A DNA stretch of 64,000 nucleotides. It comes from Acanthochlamys bracteata. Taxonomy: Eukaryota > Streptophyta > Magnoliopsida > Pandanales > Velloziaceae. Below the pieces are notes generated by a model. It was not told the DNA's origin. It saw nothing but the letters and a program-made list of their open reading frames with translations, and did not search any database. The DNA lies in NCBI GenBank assembly GCA_019914995.1, contig CM034142.1, positions 2,809,031 to 2,873,030 on the forward strand. The letters run 5' to 3'. The translations under genes were made by a program, and so were the position numbers. Of this stretch, positions 44,601 to 58,190 are shown in pieces (position 1 is the first letter of the stretch; each line of letters begins with the position of its first letter).

Positions 44601-45340
44601 TTCTGCAATGGATGATTGACAGTAAGGTTGTAACTTTAGAAATACCATATCACCTGCATGATATTGTTTATCCTTGCGATGCCCGTCTTCTTATTGTTTC
44701 ATGCATGACTGTGCATGGTACAAATGAGTCTTCATATCACATAAAATCTCATCAAGTTCACGCAATTGTGCCCCAAATTCATATGAACGAATAGGTCCAG
44801 TAGCGAAAGAAATTAAGGGTGGTGGAGGTCTTCTGTAGACTTCTTCAAAGGGTGTTGTCATTGTTGCAGAATGGACACGAGTGTTGTATGAATATTCAGC
44901 CCAATGGAGCCAGCGAACCTATTGCTTCAGTTGCTCACCAACGAAACAACGTAAATACGATTCCAAGCCACGATTGACAATCTCGGTTAGCCATCCGTTT
45001 GGCCATCCGTTCATACGATTCCAGGCGACCTGTTAGGCAGAATATGAATGTCGAAGGGCGATAAAGTGAGCATATGTTGAGGCGATCCACAGCAACTAAC
45101 ATAACATCATGGCCCTCGGAAGATGGTCAACCTTTTATGAAATTCATAGAAATATCGGACTAAATAGCACTTGGAATTGACAAGGGTTATAACAACCAAG
45201 ATGGCCGGAGGCTTTCAGTTTTAGCTCGTGCATAAGTGTTGCAGTTGTTGATTTAACGAAGGACATCTTTAGAGAGCCTGGGCCAACAGAATTGCTGGGC
45301 GATACGTTTGTAAGTACGAAAATGGCCACCGTCCTCCAAA
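44601..45340 (-). pseudogene. Ty3/gypsy integrase, broken
   Basis: The minus strand has GHFRTYKRIAQQFCWPRLSK (H2C2-side, ~45,330-45,270) and SDISMNFIKG-PSSEGHDVML (first catalytic Asp region, ~45,165-45,100). After an internal deletion it has LAPLG-IFIQHS and ATMTTPFEEVYRRPPP (~44,860-44,800). A small local duplication (GCCATCCGTT, 44,989-45,013) sits at the junction. Confidence 0.65.
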
Positions 45341-45499
45341 TGCAGAAACATGAGCATCAAATAGCAACTGGCGACAAAGAGATTGATCTGGTGGAACCCA
45401 AATTCATCCTTTATATAATAAGAAACTATGTTTAGTGGATAGGGTACGGTGCATACCAGTGGAAGCTTGCTAGAAGAGACTTGCAGAGTGAGGGTCGGC

Positions 45500-46315
45500 T
45501 TGTTGAGCTCATTGCAAGTCATCCCAAAATGGAGAATGGAGAATTGATATTGCAGCGCATATAACTTCGGAGCATCTCGATAAAGCGTCAGCTACCACAT
45601 TTTCACGGCCAGCGTGGCAGACAATTTGGTAGTTGAAGCCCATTAACTTAATTAGCCATTTTTGTTGTGCTAGTGAATGTAAGCGTTGTTCCAATAGGTA
45701 TTTAAGACTGAGGTAATCAATCTTGATGATAAAACAGTATTCGAGCAAGTAAGGGCGCCACTTTTAGACAAAAAGAACTAAAGCTAGCAACTACTTGTCA
45801 TAGGTGGACTTAGCTGCCGCTGTGGGGGAGAGTGTCTTACTGAAGAAATAGGTTTATCATCCTGAGATAACACCGCAACCAAGCCTTTAGTAGAGGCAAC
45901 AGTTTCTACCATAAAAGGTTCGGAAAAATCCGGTGCTGCCAACACTGGAGTGGAGCTCATGACAAGCTTCAATTGTTGAAATGCCATCTCTACCTCAGAG
46001 GGCAAGTCAAAGGAATCTTTTTTTGGGAGTGACATCAAGGGGGCTGCAATATGCCCGTAGTTGCGAACAAATCTTCGATAAAAGCTAGTAAGGTCTAAAA
46101 AACCACGCAGCACTTGTTTCAGAAGTTGGAACCGGTCAATCCAGCATAGTTTGAATCTTGGCGGGTTCAGGAGAGTGCTACCTTCGGACACCAAATGTAC
46201 TAAATATTCCAACGGGGTGCAACAAAACTTGCATTTGCCCATATTTGCATATAATTTGTGATCTTGCAAAACAGAAAAAACTATGGCTGGTGCTGTAAAT
46301 GCTCCTGCCACGATT
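45500..46315 (-). pseudogene. Ty3/gypsy RT end, connection and RNase H
   Basis: 46,311-45,784 has VLQDHKLYANMGKCKFCCTP, FLDLTSFYRRFVRNYGHIAA, TPVLAAPDFSEPFMVET and GLVAVLSQDDKPI. 45,748-45,509 has IDYLSLKYLLEQR, QQKWLIKLMGFNYQIVCHAG and ENVVADALSR, the RNase H end and the classic ADALSR. A deletion or frameshift near 45,780 removes part of RNase H. Confidence 0.8.
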
Positions 46316-46319
46316 AGCT

Positions 46320-46700
46320 GTAGATCAGTATATCATCAAAGAAGACAAGGACAAATCGTCATAGATAAGGGCGAAATGCATCATTCATTAAGGCTTGGAA
46401 AGTAGCAGAAGCATTAGTTAAGCTAAAAGGCATCACTAGAAATTCATAGTGGCCATCATGAGTCCGTAAAGCCGTCTTGTAAGTATCAGTTTCTTTCACG
46501 CGGATTTGATGGTAGCCAGACTTCAAGTCAATTTTGGAGAAAATCTTCACACCATGTAACTCGATGAGTAACTCGTCAATAACTGGGATTGTATATTTGT
46601 CCTTGATTGTAATAGAGTTTAGAGCACGATAATCGAAGTAGAAATGCCTTAGTGCCATCTTTTTTCTTGACGAGTAAAACAGGTGAAATGAATGCAAAAT
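46320..46700 (-). pseudogene. Ty3/gypsy reverse transcriptase core
   Basis: 46,697-46,359 has [40 protein letters not shown] and [20 protein letters not shown]. The FDD catalytic strand lies just beyond, near 46,330, where the frame changes. Upstream protease, gag and 5' LTR are absent, so the element is truncated near 46,800. Confidence 0.8.
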
Positions 46701-46899
46701 TACTTGTGTCTGATGATCCTTTGTTGAAGCATCTCCTGCACGATGCGCTCGATTTTTACCTTTTGAATGTGAGGGTAATGATAAGGACGAACACTAGTAG
46801 GTGCTACCCTAGGAAATTTTCGCCTTTATTCATGACAATTACCTTCCTATACAAGAATTCACTTATGGTAATTCTTGCTACAAAATTTTGAAAGAAGCA

Positions 46900-47344
46900 T
46901 GACTGATACAATATCAAGAACTAGGAAAGATGTCACAAATACCAGTAGAAAGAGAATAATTTGTCAGCACTACATTATGCACTAGCTGATTTCTGGGCAA
47001 CCATCTTTTTGCTAATTAAAAGTAGACCTTAATTTAACTAACTATGTCTTCATGAGCTTACATCCATAACGGCTATGCAAGACACAAATGCAAAAAGTCC
47101 AAGATCTCTAAATTCAGATGCAGTGACCTTGTTGAACCATCAAACACGGACCTTGTTGATTGTCCAAACAATCAACGAAATCTCGTGGAAGCATATCTGA
47201 TTGCAATTCTAGACTAAAATTCTTATTAGCCGTTTTTTTTTAATCCCGCCACTCCAGTTTTGTTATGTATGTGCGATAGTGAGGCTATGTGACTAAGTCA
47301 TAAAACAAAGTTAACACAAAGCTGCCAGATAACAGAAAAATAAA
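46900..47344. other. Spacer without recognised features
   Basis: No open frame or repeat that I can support. Confidence 0.4.
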
Positions 47345-47393
47345 ACATTATATACATATAAATGTATATATGTATATACATACATGCATACAT

Positions 47394-47424
<31 letters not shown>
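47345..47424. repeat. TA/CA microsatellite
   Basis: ATATACATA/ACACAC/TATATA runs immediately precede the MITE. A matching TATATA run follows it at 47,850-47,867. Confidence 0.8.
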
Positions 47425-47849
47425 GGGATAGGATATAGGCACTCTATGTGCTATATGCACTCTATCGGCTTCTCCGGCCATATTTGGCCTGAGAGATCTC
47501 CAAATCCGATCTTCACCGTTGCATAAGTAAAACTACGAGTTGTAAACATTCTTACAAAAGTTTACTTCAATCGGACCACGAATAGACCTCTATCCGGCAA
47601 TTTGATTGAGATGACTCAAACAGTAAAAGTTGACAAAATATATATTTTTAGTTTTTGAGTCATCTTGATCAAGTGACCGGATGAAGGTCGATTCGTAGTC
47701 CGATTGAACTGAAATTTGATAAGCATGTTTTCAACTCATAGTTCTACATATCTAACGGTGAATATCAGATTTGAAGGTCTCTCCGGCCAAATATGACCGG
47801 AAAAACTGATGGAGTGCATATAACACATGGAGTGCCTATATCCTATCCC
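47425..47849. mobile_element. Foldback MITE, 425 bp
   Basis: It begins GGGATAGGATATAGGCACTC and ends with the reverse complement (GAGTGCCTATATCCTATCCC at 47,830-47,849). The two halves are imperfect reverse complements across nearly the whole length: CTCCGGCCATATTTGGCC versus GGTCATATTTGGCCGGAG, CCGGCAATTTGATTGAGATG versus CATCTTGATCAAGTGACCGG. It has no coding capacity. It is flanked by TA repeats, so the target duplication (TA or longer) is ambiguous and the superfamily is undecided. Confidence 0.85.
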
Positions 47850-47867
47850 ATATATATATATATATAA

Positions 47868-50350
47868 GAGAAAAACTGAAGACTTACAATGATAGGGCAT
47901 TCCTAAAATATTCATTCCTCCCAAATATCTTGAGGAACAACAGCCACATCTATGTGGTCCTGCACAAAGTAATACATAAACATTAAGACCTAGATATGAA
48001 AGGGTTTAATTGACTCCAAATAAACATATCAATACACTCAAGACAATATTGGCAAGCAGCGTAAAAAAAAACATCATCCTGCACGAGCACAATATACTAA
48101 GATTAGTCTTGCATGCTTGCAGCATACAAAAAAGGGATCTCACTATCTAAAAGGTTGACTACATGAGGCAGAATAGCCGTAACTTGATGATGTCGCAGAC
48201 ATTGACTTCATGCCAACCAGGTCATGTTCATCCATCAATTATTTTCCTCAAATTCTCAGTTATTTACCAAAAAAGAACATTAAACTTCCCAAAACCAGAT
48301 CGCAATCAAGAGAAATGTAGATAATAAACAATGAGAAATGTAACCAGAATGATGTAAAAACCAGCCTAATAGTGCAGAATGACTTGTTACACGATTTGTT
48401 CACACTATAAATTCGAAGGAGAATAATCTAAGAAGGTAGCAAGACAAGAAAAGTACTTCAGACTGCTGGTTATGCTGTATATGAACCGTTCGGTTTCAGC
48501 ACTTGGGAACATCATTACACATGCCTTCTGGTAAAGAAATGCAATAAAAATCTGCTACACTCGTGATTGCTCGCATAAAATGTATTTACTCCGGTATAGC
48601 TTAAAATAACTAGCAAGACTTACTATGCTATACAAACACCAACTTTTTCTAACATCAGTGCGAATAGCCCAAGACAGATAAGTTTTGCAGTATCATTTTC
48701 AGCAGCATGGGCTTTTTACCTTGGTACAACCATGTGCTCGAAATATAATTTTCTAGTGCAAGAAAAAGCTCAAAAATGTAATACTTATTGGATAACTTTC
48801 AATTAACTAAGCTATACAACCAAGGATGCTACATGAATTATGAAGAAGATGAGAGCCTTAGCGGCTTTCCAACCCAAATCAGCAAACACTTCAAGTAAAA
48901 TAGACCATAACAACACATTCCCGATATATTAGTGAGGGGAACCGAGAAAACCATTGATTGAAAACTTGCAGAGTTTCAAAAAATTAAGTTGACTGGCATG
49001 TGAAGAATACCAAACTCATATTTTAAAACTGAAAAACTATCCATAACATAAATTTTCACCAGAAGTACAGAAAATTAGTACTAATTACTACACTTCTTTC
49101 ACAATATTGGTTGTGATGCCATGCTGGGCTGCTTGGATTGTTTATAAAGTCGGACTGCTTATTTAGGTAGTAATAAAATTTTTGGATGCCAAATCTTGAC
49201 AACTTTTTCAGATCATTGAACACTTGAGTTTCTCAGTAAAAGTAATAGTAGAACATGCAATAAGATGCTTGTAGTCATGTATGTATAAATATCTGCTCTT
49301 ACTAATGATGGCACATGGATGACAATAGCACTTTATGATGTCTAAGCATGGGGAATTAGTGATTCGCAATAACTTCGAGCAGAGATAGATGATCACACTT
49401 GCATATCCTTTGGACTATAGTTATAAAGAATGAAACAGTGACTCTTTCACAGTCAAACGGTTGAGTGTAAAAGCCTTTTCCGCATTTTAATAATCCTACG
49501 AAGTTTGCTTCTAGGAAAGTAAAGTAACAAGTACTGCTTGGGAGCTAGATCTTTGTAGATTACGTTATTGATGATATGCAGCCTTTGCAGCAAAAAGTTC
49601 CATTTTGTGGTGAAAATAGTATGCAAACTAATATAAAGTTAAAGTTCTTTTGCAACAAGCTAGCTTCATGAAGCCATACTTGAAAACCAATAACCAAATA
49701 GATTTCAGTGCAAAAAGGAGCAAGCAGCATTATCACACTTTGCATCATTAACAGCATCTATTTTTTTGGTCAAACGATATTTTGCCAGCAAGTTGTGGAA
49801 TGTGAACCCACAACACTTTGAAAAGATAGAAGGTGTCATTCTGCTACGCTAACAAGTGATCTGCAAAAAAATTTACAGCACTGGAACTGTGATATTTGTG
49901 GACAGTTATTTGAAGAAGATGAACAAGAACAAGAATATAAAATAAAGGCATGCCAACTGCATCCTGACAGTGACAAAACTCACAGCACACTATGATAAGT
50001 CCCCTTCAAAGGTCATGTACTGGCAACCCCTATTCACTACATCAGCAATAAGTAAATAACTTGATGAACTAGCATTCAACTCATTGGACGTCATAGCGAA
50101 AAGCGTTTTCACTCCATTTAATCATTCAGTTTATTTCAAAAGCTACTAGCCTTGTCTTAGTCTCAGGTTGGCTTAATTTAGAAGGATATGAGAGACTTTT
50201 AGCAAGAGGTGGTCATTTTACTATGTTAAGCTCCTATCAAGACACCATAATGTTTGTTATCAAATCCTTCAAAAGGAAAGGATCATGGTTGACATGGTTG
50301 TGATGTCCTAAGGACAAAGTTAAAATCCTTTACGGTTAAAACTTTGTGTA
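47868..50350. other. Apparent intergenic or intronic sequence
   Basis: Only short spurious frames are visible, with no domain or element ends recognised. It may be intron or 3' flank of the minus-strand gene to the right. Confidence 0.4.
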
Positions 50351-50359
50351 TCATCTTAC

Positions 50360-50500
50360 GCAAAGAAAATGTTAATAAGAACAAAGAATCATGTTTAATG
50401 AAACTCCAGGAGGGTGTGATTTTAGCTCTTCCACAGTACAAGATGAACATTGCATACATCTTTTTGATGATAAAGTCCATATTAACAAAGAGGAAAACTC
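50360..50500 (-). CDS. Candidate exon of an unrecognised minus-strand gene
   Basis: A strong acceptor (GTGCTTTTCAG, exon from 50,500) and donor (GTAAGATG after 50,360) bracket 141 bases with an open frame: VFLFVNMDFIIKKMYAMFIL, then CGRAKITPSWSFIKHDSLF. It is hydrophobic and helical in look. No family is recognised. It may belong with the exons of array B, which has the same strand and the same style of short hydrophobic exons. Confidence 0.4.
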
Positions 50501-50509
50501 CTGAAAAGC

Positions 50510-52680
50510 ACTTCGAGATTATATTTATACAATGTATCAATGAAATAGGCATATGTGAACTGATACATAATACCTTGATAAGATGAAAAAGAATACCGTA
50601 TCAGCCATAGACTCATATAAACATGTGGCATTGAAGTGTTCAAAATCCTGAAATGAGAGACGAAAAACAGCTCAGAAAGTCAGACTACCTTTCCAAAAAT
50701 GAAGAAGCATTCAAATAGGCAAATGCTACTATTTACAAAGATAGGTAGCTTGAAACTTAAACTTACAATGAAGCTAAACTTTGTTCAGGGAAATATGGAG
50801 GCGAGTCATTAGTCAGTGACCAAACTTGAAACCTGAAAAAGCTTAGATTCAAGACTAAACCTGAGTTCACTGAGGATGGAGCAGGATTCACAAATCTATT
50901 CTTTCAAAATTCTGACTTGCGGCAGAATCATGATTAGACCTCATGAATGAAATTCCTAATAGATGAAACATTGCTTCAGAATTAAAATTTTAAAAATGAT
51001 CTGCATAACTTGGAGTATCAAAAAGCAGACTATCGTTTCAGAGATCCATAGTAACACAAGGAAGAAATAAGGAAAATGAAAAGAAAAGGAACTTCATATA
51101 TTTATTTTCGACTATCCTAGGAAAGCAAATTAGATGAGAAAGACATTAGAAGTAAGCTATCATAGAATTCCAAACTTAAAGGTTATAAAATACCAAAAAT
51201 TCGCCTCGCTATTCCAAGTTTAAAAGCTTGAAACATCCAGGATATTGATCACACTTACAACTGATATAAATCTTACTTTGCTAAACTAACTATTGCATAA
51301 GATCAGCGATTATGTGAATCAAGAAAAGAATATCATAACATGAAGAAACAATTACAATTCAACTTATTGAATAACAAATGCAGAACCCCACTAATGTGCC
51401 AACAGTTAGCATAAGTTAATCTATCTAGCATGCATACCAAGTACTATAACTTGAACATAAACCTTTTATGCATAAAACTTGTCAAGCAAATCAAATTAGA
51501 GCTTATAGAATAATCATAAGATGATTAGGAAAACTAAATCTGAGAGTACCAGTGTAAGCATTAGCACGCACCTCCAACTGATTAGAATAGACTTTCTCCA
51601 TTTGACAGCCGTAGTTATGGATACATAATAGAAGGCACATATCCTACGGCATTCGAGAAAATAAAAAAGAAATAAGCACCCATTGGTCAAGGAGGTAGTA
51701 ATGCCATATTAATTAAAAGGGTGACAAGTTGCAGAGAGTGTAACAGATGTCTAGGCTAATAGTATCAAACTTCTTAAAGCATACTGGTTTGCCCATGAGA
51801 AGTGATTAAAAAACTGTTGATTCTAAGAGGATATCATTTACAGTCGTAATATGACAAAATCACAAGAATACAACATTATAAAGTGATCTTAAAGGAAAAA
51901 CCCTTTGGATTTATTCAAACTATAGGGACTCTATCACAATGCAAACACTTACAGTGTTACCAGTACCTAATTATACAGGCTTCAAAATACATATGATCAA
52001 TCTACAAAAACCCCTGTATATTATAGTTAAGTAGCAAACTACAGTTAAGTACTGATTTTCTAGGATCCACATCACGATCCAGAATGCTAAAGATTATGTA
52101 CTTAGAAGACATTGTGTGGATTCGGCTCATTCTGTCCAAAAATTAAATTCAACATTGAGGAGGCATAAGGTTATAGCATTCCCCATCAAGGCCAAACTAC
52201 CCACCTTTCCACCTACATTCCCTCCCCGTCAAACATTGGCCACTATCTTATCTAAGTTCAATGTCAACCCTCACAGACAACTGAAATAAATTATTATCTC
52301 CACACAACACTTATCTCATTCCATCCTTAGCGGCGCGTATTACAAAAATAATTTTCCATTTTGCAAGAACAGAAAACAGCACGGATATAAGGGAAGTTCC
52401 TAAAACCAATCTTCGATCACTGTCTTATTTAAGTCTAACGTCAACCTTCATTGTAGCCAGGAAGTGTCAGGAGATAATGGAGTATAGAGCAGTTTAGGTG
52501 AACTTACCTTAATCACAACTACACCATTCTCCTTCTACTGCATCATCAATTAAGTACTAAGATAGGTATGCATCTAAATCATGCTTGTTTTGTATGCAAT
52601 TCAAACTTGATTCTAAAACAAAAATTTTGAGTTTATAACAAATCTGAAGGTATTAATTTCTTCCAATACTTCAGAACCTA
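50510..52680. other. Apparent intronic sequence
   Basis: No confident exon or repeat. It lies between the exon at 50,360-50,500 and array B. Confidence 0.35.
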
Positions 52681-52697
52681 GCCGCCAACCAACTTAC

Positions 52698-52870
52698 TAT
52701 ACATATATGCGATTGATTTTAAGTTCAAATCCAAGTTCCTCCATAAGATTCAAACCATATGTCAATGCCAACATATTATTGCAATATACTATTGTTCGCT
52801 TCAAAGAAGTAGTGATGATAGCGCAAACCATAGCCATGATGCTTTCAAGAGCCCACTCTTCATCCAACCT
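52698..52870 (-). CDS. Array B exon type 1, unit 1 (best copy)
   Basis: The minus strand reads RLDEEWALESIMAMVCAIIT, then SLKRTIVYCNNMLALTYGLN and ELGFELKINRIY. It ends at donor GTAAGTTGG near 52,697. The frame is open and the donor conserved in unit 2 (55,43x), but the equivalent donor is lost in units 3-5. The acceptor is uncertain. No family is recognised; the hydrophobic helical look resembles HEAT/ARM-type repeats but this is not established. Confidence 0.4.
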
Positions 52871-53539
52871 ATGCTGTTCTCCAACTTCAGTCTTTCGACT
52901 TCATCTAACACTTTCGGCACGTTTTGTGCAAGCCCGCAAGTTGAAAAACCCCAAAACTTAGTGTAGACTTCTAAAAAATCACAGCTGAACTCCATAAGTA
53001 ATAGCTATTAAAAAGCAAATGCAATGTAAAGTATTTCGAATTCCACAACTGAAGTAGTAAATGCTGTATGACCTTTTCTCATCTCATAGCAATACTACTT
53101 GGCAGTAACAAGATGACCGAGGATGCTGCTGTATTCTGATTGGAATAAAAGAATGCGTCTCATCACCTCAACACAGGTTCAAATAGCATTCTGACCACAG
53201 AGAAGAGGAGTAGAGATTGGCGTCAACAAATTTATGTTCCACTGAATCTGTCCTGTCACCCTCTACAACCATACCTTGGGAAAAGAATAATGCAATACAG
53301 GCAAGACAGAACTTGGTACTAAGAAGTTATCCTCAACCTTTCAATACCATATTAAACATTGTGAAGTAAGCAAGCAAGAGATGAAAAGCCAGGAATAGTT
53401 AATCTCAACAAGATCTTTTTGTGAATGTGTCAAAAGTTCAACTCAGTCAACTCGAGAAAATCTGTCCTGCTAATCATTTAGATTAACAAAATCTGCCAAG
53501 ATTAAAACGCACTAAGAAGGAGGATGACTCACCAAAGCA

Positions 53540-53645
53540 TTCCACTGCTGGGAGCTGAGCATTGATCTAAGTCCTTGCTCAAAACATCAAGAAGTTGATC
53601 AACCAGCTGAACCCCTTCCAAAACACTTTTACTTAGCTTTGGTGT
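53540..53645 (-). CDS. Array B exon type 2, unit 1
   Basis: The minus strand reads VLEGVQLVDQLLDVLSKDLD followed by QCSAPSSGML, ending at donor GTGAGTCATCC (near 53,533). The copies at 57,775 and 59,920 keep the donor. The copy at 55,650 keeps the protein-like part only. Confidence 0.4.
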
Positions 53646-56600
53646 AACTCTCCATATGAAATGAACGAACCCCATTAGTAAGAACAAATTAGTAATGAGT
53701 TGATACAATCATGACAAAGGGCAAAAGAAGAGCTAATCTTGAGTCTATAAAGGCCTTGACCTGATGATCATGAGTGGTAAACCAAAAAAGGAGAGAAATA
53801 ACCACAAAGTAGAATGGATCTCCGTGTTTTGGGACCTAAGATTGGGGCCATCTTTTAGCACATGCAATATGTATACATTCCGTAAGCTTGGGTGAAAGTT
53901 TCCCTTCATCTTTACATACATTCATAAAATTAAAATTTTAAAAAAAGACATAGAAATACAGAGAAGTAAAACAATTCAAGCAACAAGTTCTCCCCTAACT
54001 ACTAACTGCCACACAATGACATAAGAAAATAGAGGATCTACGATGACAATAATATTTCCACAGAAGTCAGAAGCATCAATTTACCTTATTGTGATGAAAT
54101 CCTACTGAAATCTTCACAAGATCTACCCAGACAATGTCAGTAAAGTAACCAAGTGGATTTTCCAAAAGAACAAAAAAATGTCAAGGTATGCCGAATTACC
54201 TTTTCTCATAAGCTACATTGGATGCTTGCTTCAGCGATGCTCCTAGTCAATTTAGCTGAGGACAAAACAACAAAAATCTGCATCTCAAAGCTAATTCCAT
54301 AAGTAATAGCTATTAAAAGGCAAATGCAATGCATAGTATTTCGAGTTCCACAACTGAAGTACTAACATGCTGTATGTCCATTTTCTCATCTCATAGCAAT
54401 AGTCCTTGACAGCAACAAGATAACAAAGAACGCTTGCTGTATTCTGATTGGAACAAAAGGATATTTCTCATTATCTCAATACGTGTTCAAATAGCATTCG
54501 GACCGCAGAAGAATAGAGATTCACCTAGGCAAATTAGTGTTCCAAAGAATGTGTTATGTCACCCTCTAAAACCATACCTGTGAAAAGAAACATGAAATAT
54601 AGGCACCTAGAACTTGAAATAAGAAACAACCACAGTCTTCTAATACCAAATCAAACAATGCCAAGTAGGCAATCACTAGAACGAAAAGGCACCAACAGTT
54701 ATCTTAATTAACTTATGCATCAATCAAACTTACAGAATCACTATGCGAAGAAAAAGATGCAACAATTCATAAATATCAAGTATTCAGCTCCGATAGATAA
54801 AAACTAATATGTTGCAGAAAAAACAGTAGAAGATAATACATCTCATTAACCATTTGCCCATCATCTTGAAACACACCTCACAATCTCCTATCTACGGCTT
54901 GGAAAGACCCTTTTCAAAATTGATTTCTTTCATTTGGAAACACACCTCACAATCTCCTACCCATGGCTGACAGATGTGACAACGCAAGCAGAGCAGCACA
55001 ATATCAGACGCTGAGAAGCTAAAATTCAAAGAGAGTTCGATCCGTGCTTATGCCACACAACACCAATTTCAGTCCAACCTTACAATGGAACAATACAAAG
55101 ATATTCTGCCATATTTAAAAAACAGAAGACGGTACAGACAGAAGGAAAGTTTAGATTGCCAACCAACAGTCACTGTCTTATCTAAGTAAAATGTCAACCT
55201 TATTATAGCATGGAAGAATTGGAGATGGTGGAGTATAGCACAGTTCCTTCTAAAATTTGCAACTTCAATTTTAAGTACTAAGATTGGCTTGCATATAAAA
55301 TCATTCTTGTTTGGTGTTCGAATTTCAAACTTGCTCCATTAACAGAGAATTTGAGTTTGAAACTAATTTTAAGGTACTAATTTGTTCAAATACTTTGAAA
55401 AATTAGCATCCAATCAACTTACTGTCCAGATATGTGATTGACCTTCAGTTCAAGTGCATGTTCTACCATAAGATTCAAACCATATGTCTATACCACTATA
55501 TCGTTGCAAGAGACTATTGTTCAATTCAAAGAAGTAGCCATGACCCTTTCAAGAGCCCATTCCCTATCCAACCTGCCATTCTCCAACTTCAGTCTTTTGA
55601 CTTCATCTAACACCTTCAGCAAGTTTTGTGTAAGCCTTCATCTAACATCGTTGATCCAGGTCCTTGCTGAAAACATCAAGAAGTTGAACAACCAGCTCAA
55701 CCTCCTGCCAAAAACACTTGTACTTAGCTTTTGCTGTACTTTGCATATGAAATGAACGAATTAATATAGTGTTGAGACAATCATGAAAGACAAAAGAAGA
55801 GATAATTAGAATCTATAAGACCATCAACTCCGAGCATGAGTGGTAAATCAGGAAAGGAGAGGAAGGGCACAAAGTGGAATGGATCTCCATAGCTTGGGAC
55901 CTAAGGTTAGGGCCATCTTTTAGCACATACATATATACATTCCACAACTTGGTTACCCTACTAAAATAGAGGATCTCTGAAAAAAATATCACCACTGAAG
56001 TAGGACGCATCAATTTAGCTAATGTGGGATGCAACCCTACTAAAATTAATTTGTAAGTAGAGAAGACAGCACAAACAGAAGGAAAGTTCCTAACACTCAA
56101 ACAACTAAAATTAATTTTATTTGACATTGTTGATACTCTAAATACCACACATTGTAAAAAGGTGGCCAACTCCCGCAAACTAGGTATTCCAATGGCACCG
56201 TTCTGTACAATCTTCTTGCCCTATGCTTTTGACAAAAATGAGCATAACGCATAAATGAAGACCAATTTTAAGAAGTAAAGATATGGGCTTGAAGCTTCTA
56301 TAATCCAGATAGCTCATGCTTCAACAGCAGATTAGAAGCCCAAGAGCTAGTGCCTGGAGATGCATCCCCAAAACATAGGGACAGAGCCTAAGTAGCAGCA
56401 TAAAAGACAAATGTCTCAAGCCTCACAAATCCTAATGCAATACCAAAGAAATTGAATGTTGCAAGTAGTACATATCATTCAGATTCGAACTTCAAGCCCA
56501 TATATGTAAGAAGACTTCCCGACATGAAAAGAGTACCTTATATGCTCAAGTTCAATAACACGAGCGTTTCTTACGTAGTGGTGTTGGCGCTTCTTTCGAG

Positions 56601-56979
56601 TCCGAACAAGGGATTATATTATTGCCTTTTGAGCCCACCCTTAGCTAAGTAGGTGAGCCACAGAGTTCATAGAATTTTTCAAATGAAAATTCTTAGTTGA
56701 AATTTGAGTTTTCAGAAGTATATTTCCGCCAACCTGAGAGGTTTGAATCTTCAAAGCTCTGGATAGACATTCGAAGTGTCTTTGCATACATCAATTTTGG
56801 GATATACTTCATGCTTGCAGATATCTCTAACTCAATGCACTTATTAAACATGGTAAAAGGAAGGGTCAAAACTCAGGTGCAAACCAAATGCGAACAGATC
56901 GTAGAACTCCTAGATTCTATGCTAAAAGAGAAGAAATATAGACAAAAAGACTACGCAAATCACATGAAATCAAACTTAC

Positions 56980-57019
56980 CACCAGGAACCTCATCAGCTA
57001 GGTTTATCCAGCCAGTGTT
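56980..57019 (-). CDS. Candidate micro-exon between array B units 2 and 3
   Basis: Minus-strand acceptor CTTCTTGCAAG and donor GTAAGTTTG bracket 40 bases reading NTGWINLADEVPG. It appears only once in the window, so it is not part of the repeated unit. Chance cannot be excluded for such a short exon. Confidence 0.25.
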
Positions 57020-58009
57020 CTTGCAAGAAGTTTGAAGAAACTGATCGCTATATCGCCCTGAAACCAAGTACTCTGTAGCTTTATTCTTCCTGAACACAAG
57101 ATGAAATAAAAATCTGAAAGAAAGAGGCATCTACACGGCACAATACAAAAAAATTATCCAATATGGCAAGAAAAGAAGACAGCATAGACAGAGGTAAAGT
57201 TCCTAAAGCCAATCTTTGACCACTGTCTTATCTAATGTCAGCTCTCATTATAGCATGGAAGTCTATGGAGATACTAGAGTATACAGAAATTGCTTCTGTA
57301 ATTTTGTAACTTTAATTTCAAGTACTAAGATTGGTTTGCATATAAAATCATGTCCGTATGGTTCGCCAGTCAAACTTGCTTCTAAAACATAAATTTTGTG
57401 TTTTTAACAAATTTTAAGATATTGGACTGACTTTCAGTTCAATTCCACGTTCCACCATAAGATTCAAACATTATGTGTATATCTCTATACCTTTTCAATA
57501 TACTATTGATTGTCGCAAAGTAGTGATGATAATGCAAACCCCATACATTACCCTTTCAAGAGCCCATTCTTTATCCAACATAAGCCATTCAGAAGGAACT
57601 TGCATATTAATGACTTTGAAAAAAAGGGCAGCCACAATCTCCACAAGATCTTGATGTGAATGTGTCAAAAGTTCAACTCTGTTATCTCGAGATAACTCAG
57701 TCCTGCAGAGTATTAGATTAACAAAATTTGCAAAGATTAAAATGCATTAAGAAAGAGGATGACTCACCAAAGCATCCCACTGCTAGTTGCTGAAATTTGA
57801 ACCAGGTGCTTGCTCAAAACATCAAGATGCCGATCAACCAGCATACAAAATGAACACTTCGACTGCAGTCCTGCAAAGCCACCCTTCCAAAACACTTCAA
57901 CTTAGCTTTTATTTTAACTTTGCATACGAAATGAATGAGTGGTATGAGCAACAAGAAATTAATAAAGAGTTGACACAATCATGACAATGGACAAAAGCAA
58001 GGGACAATT

Positions 58010-58190
58010 TTGAGTTTGTCAAGACCTTCAGCACAAGATCATGAGTGGTAAACCAAGAAAGCAAAGAAGCAGCCACAAAGTACTCCATAGCTTGGGACCT
58101 AAGATAAGGGCCATCTTTTAGCATATATATATGTATACATTCCATAAGCTTGGGGGCTACTTTTCCTTCATCTCTACACACATTCGCAAA
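58010..58190 (-). CDS. Array B exon type 3, unit 3
   Basis: The minus strand reads CRDEGKVAPKLMECIHIYML, then KDGPYLRSQAMEYFVAASLL and SWFTTHDLVLKV. The copies at 60,100-60,290 and 55,820-55,970 share KDGPNLRSQAM. Substitutions are mostly conservative between units, suggesting past coding selection. Unrecognised family. Confidence 0.4.

Noticed and set aside
44612..44794. Plus-strand 60-codon frame
   Set aside because: Antisense to the gypsy pol C-terminal part.
56697..57035. Plus-strand 112-codon frame beginning MKFEFSEVYF
   Set aside because: No recognised family and no splice or homologue support. A possible minus-strand micro-exon overlaps it. Kept out for lack of evidence.
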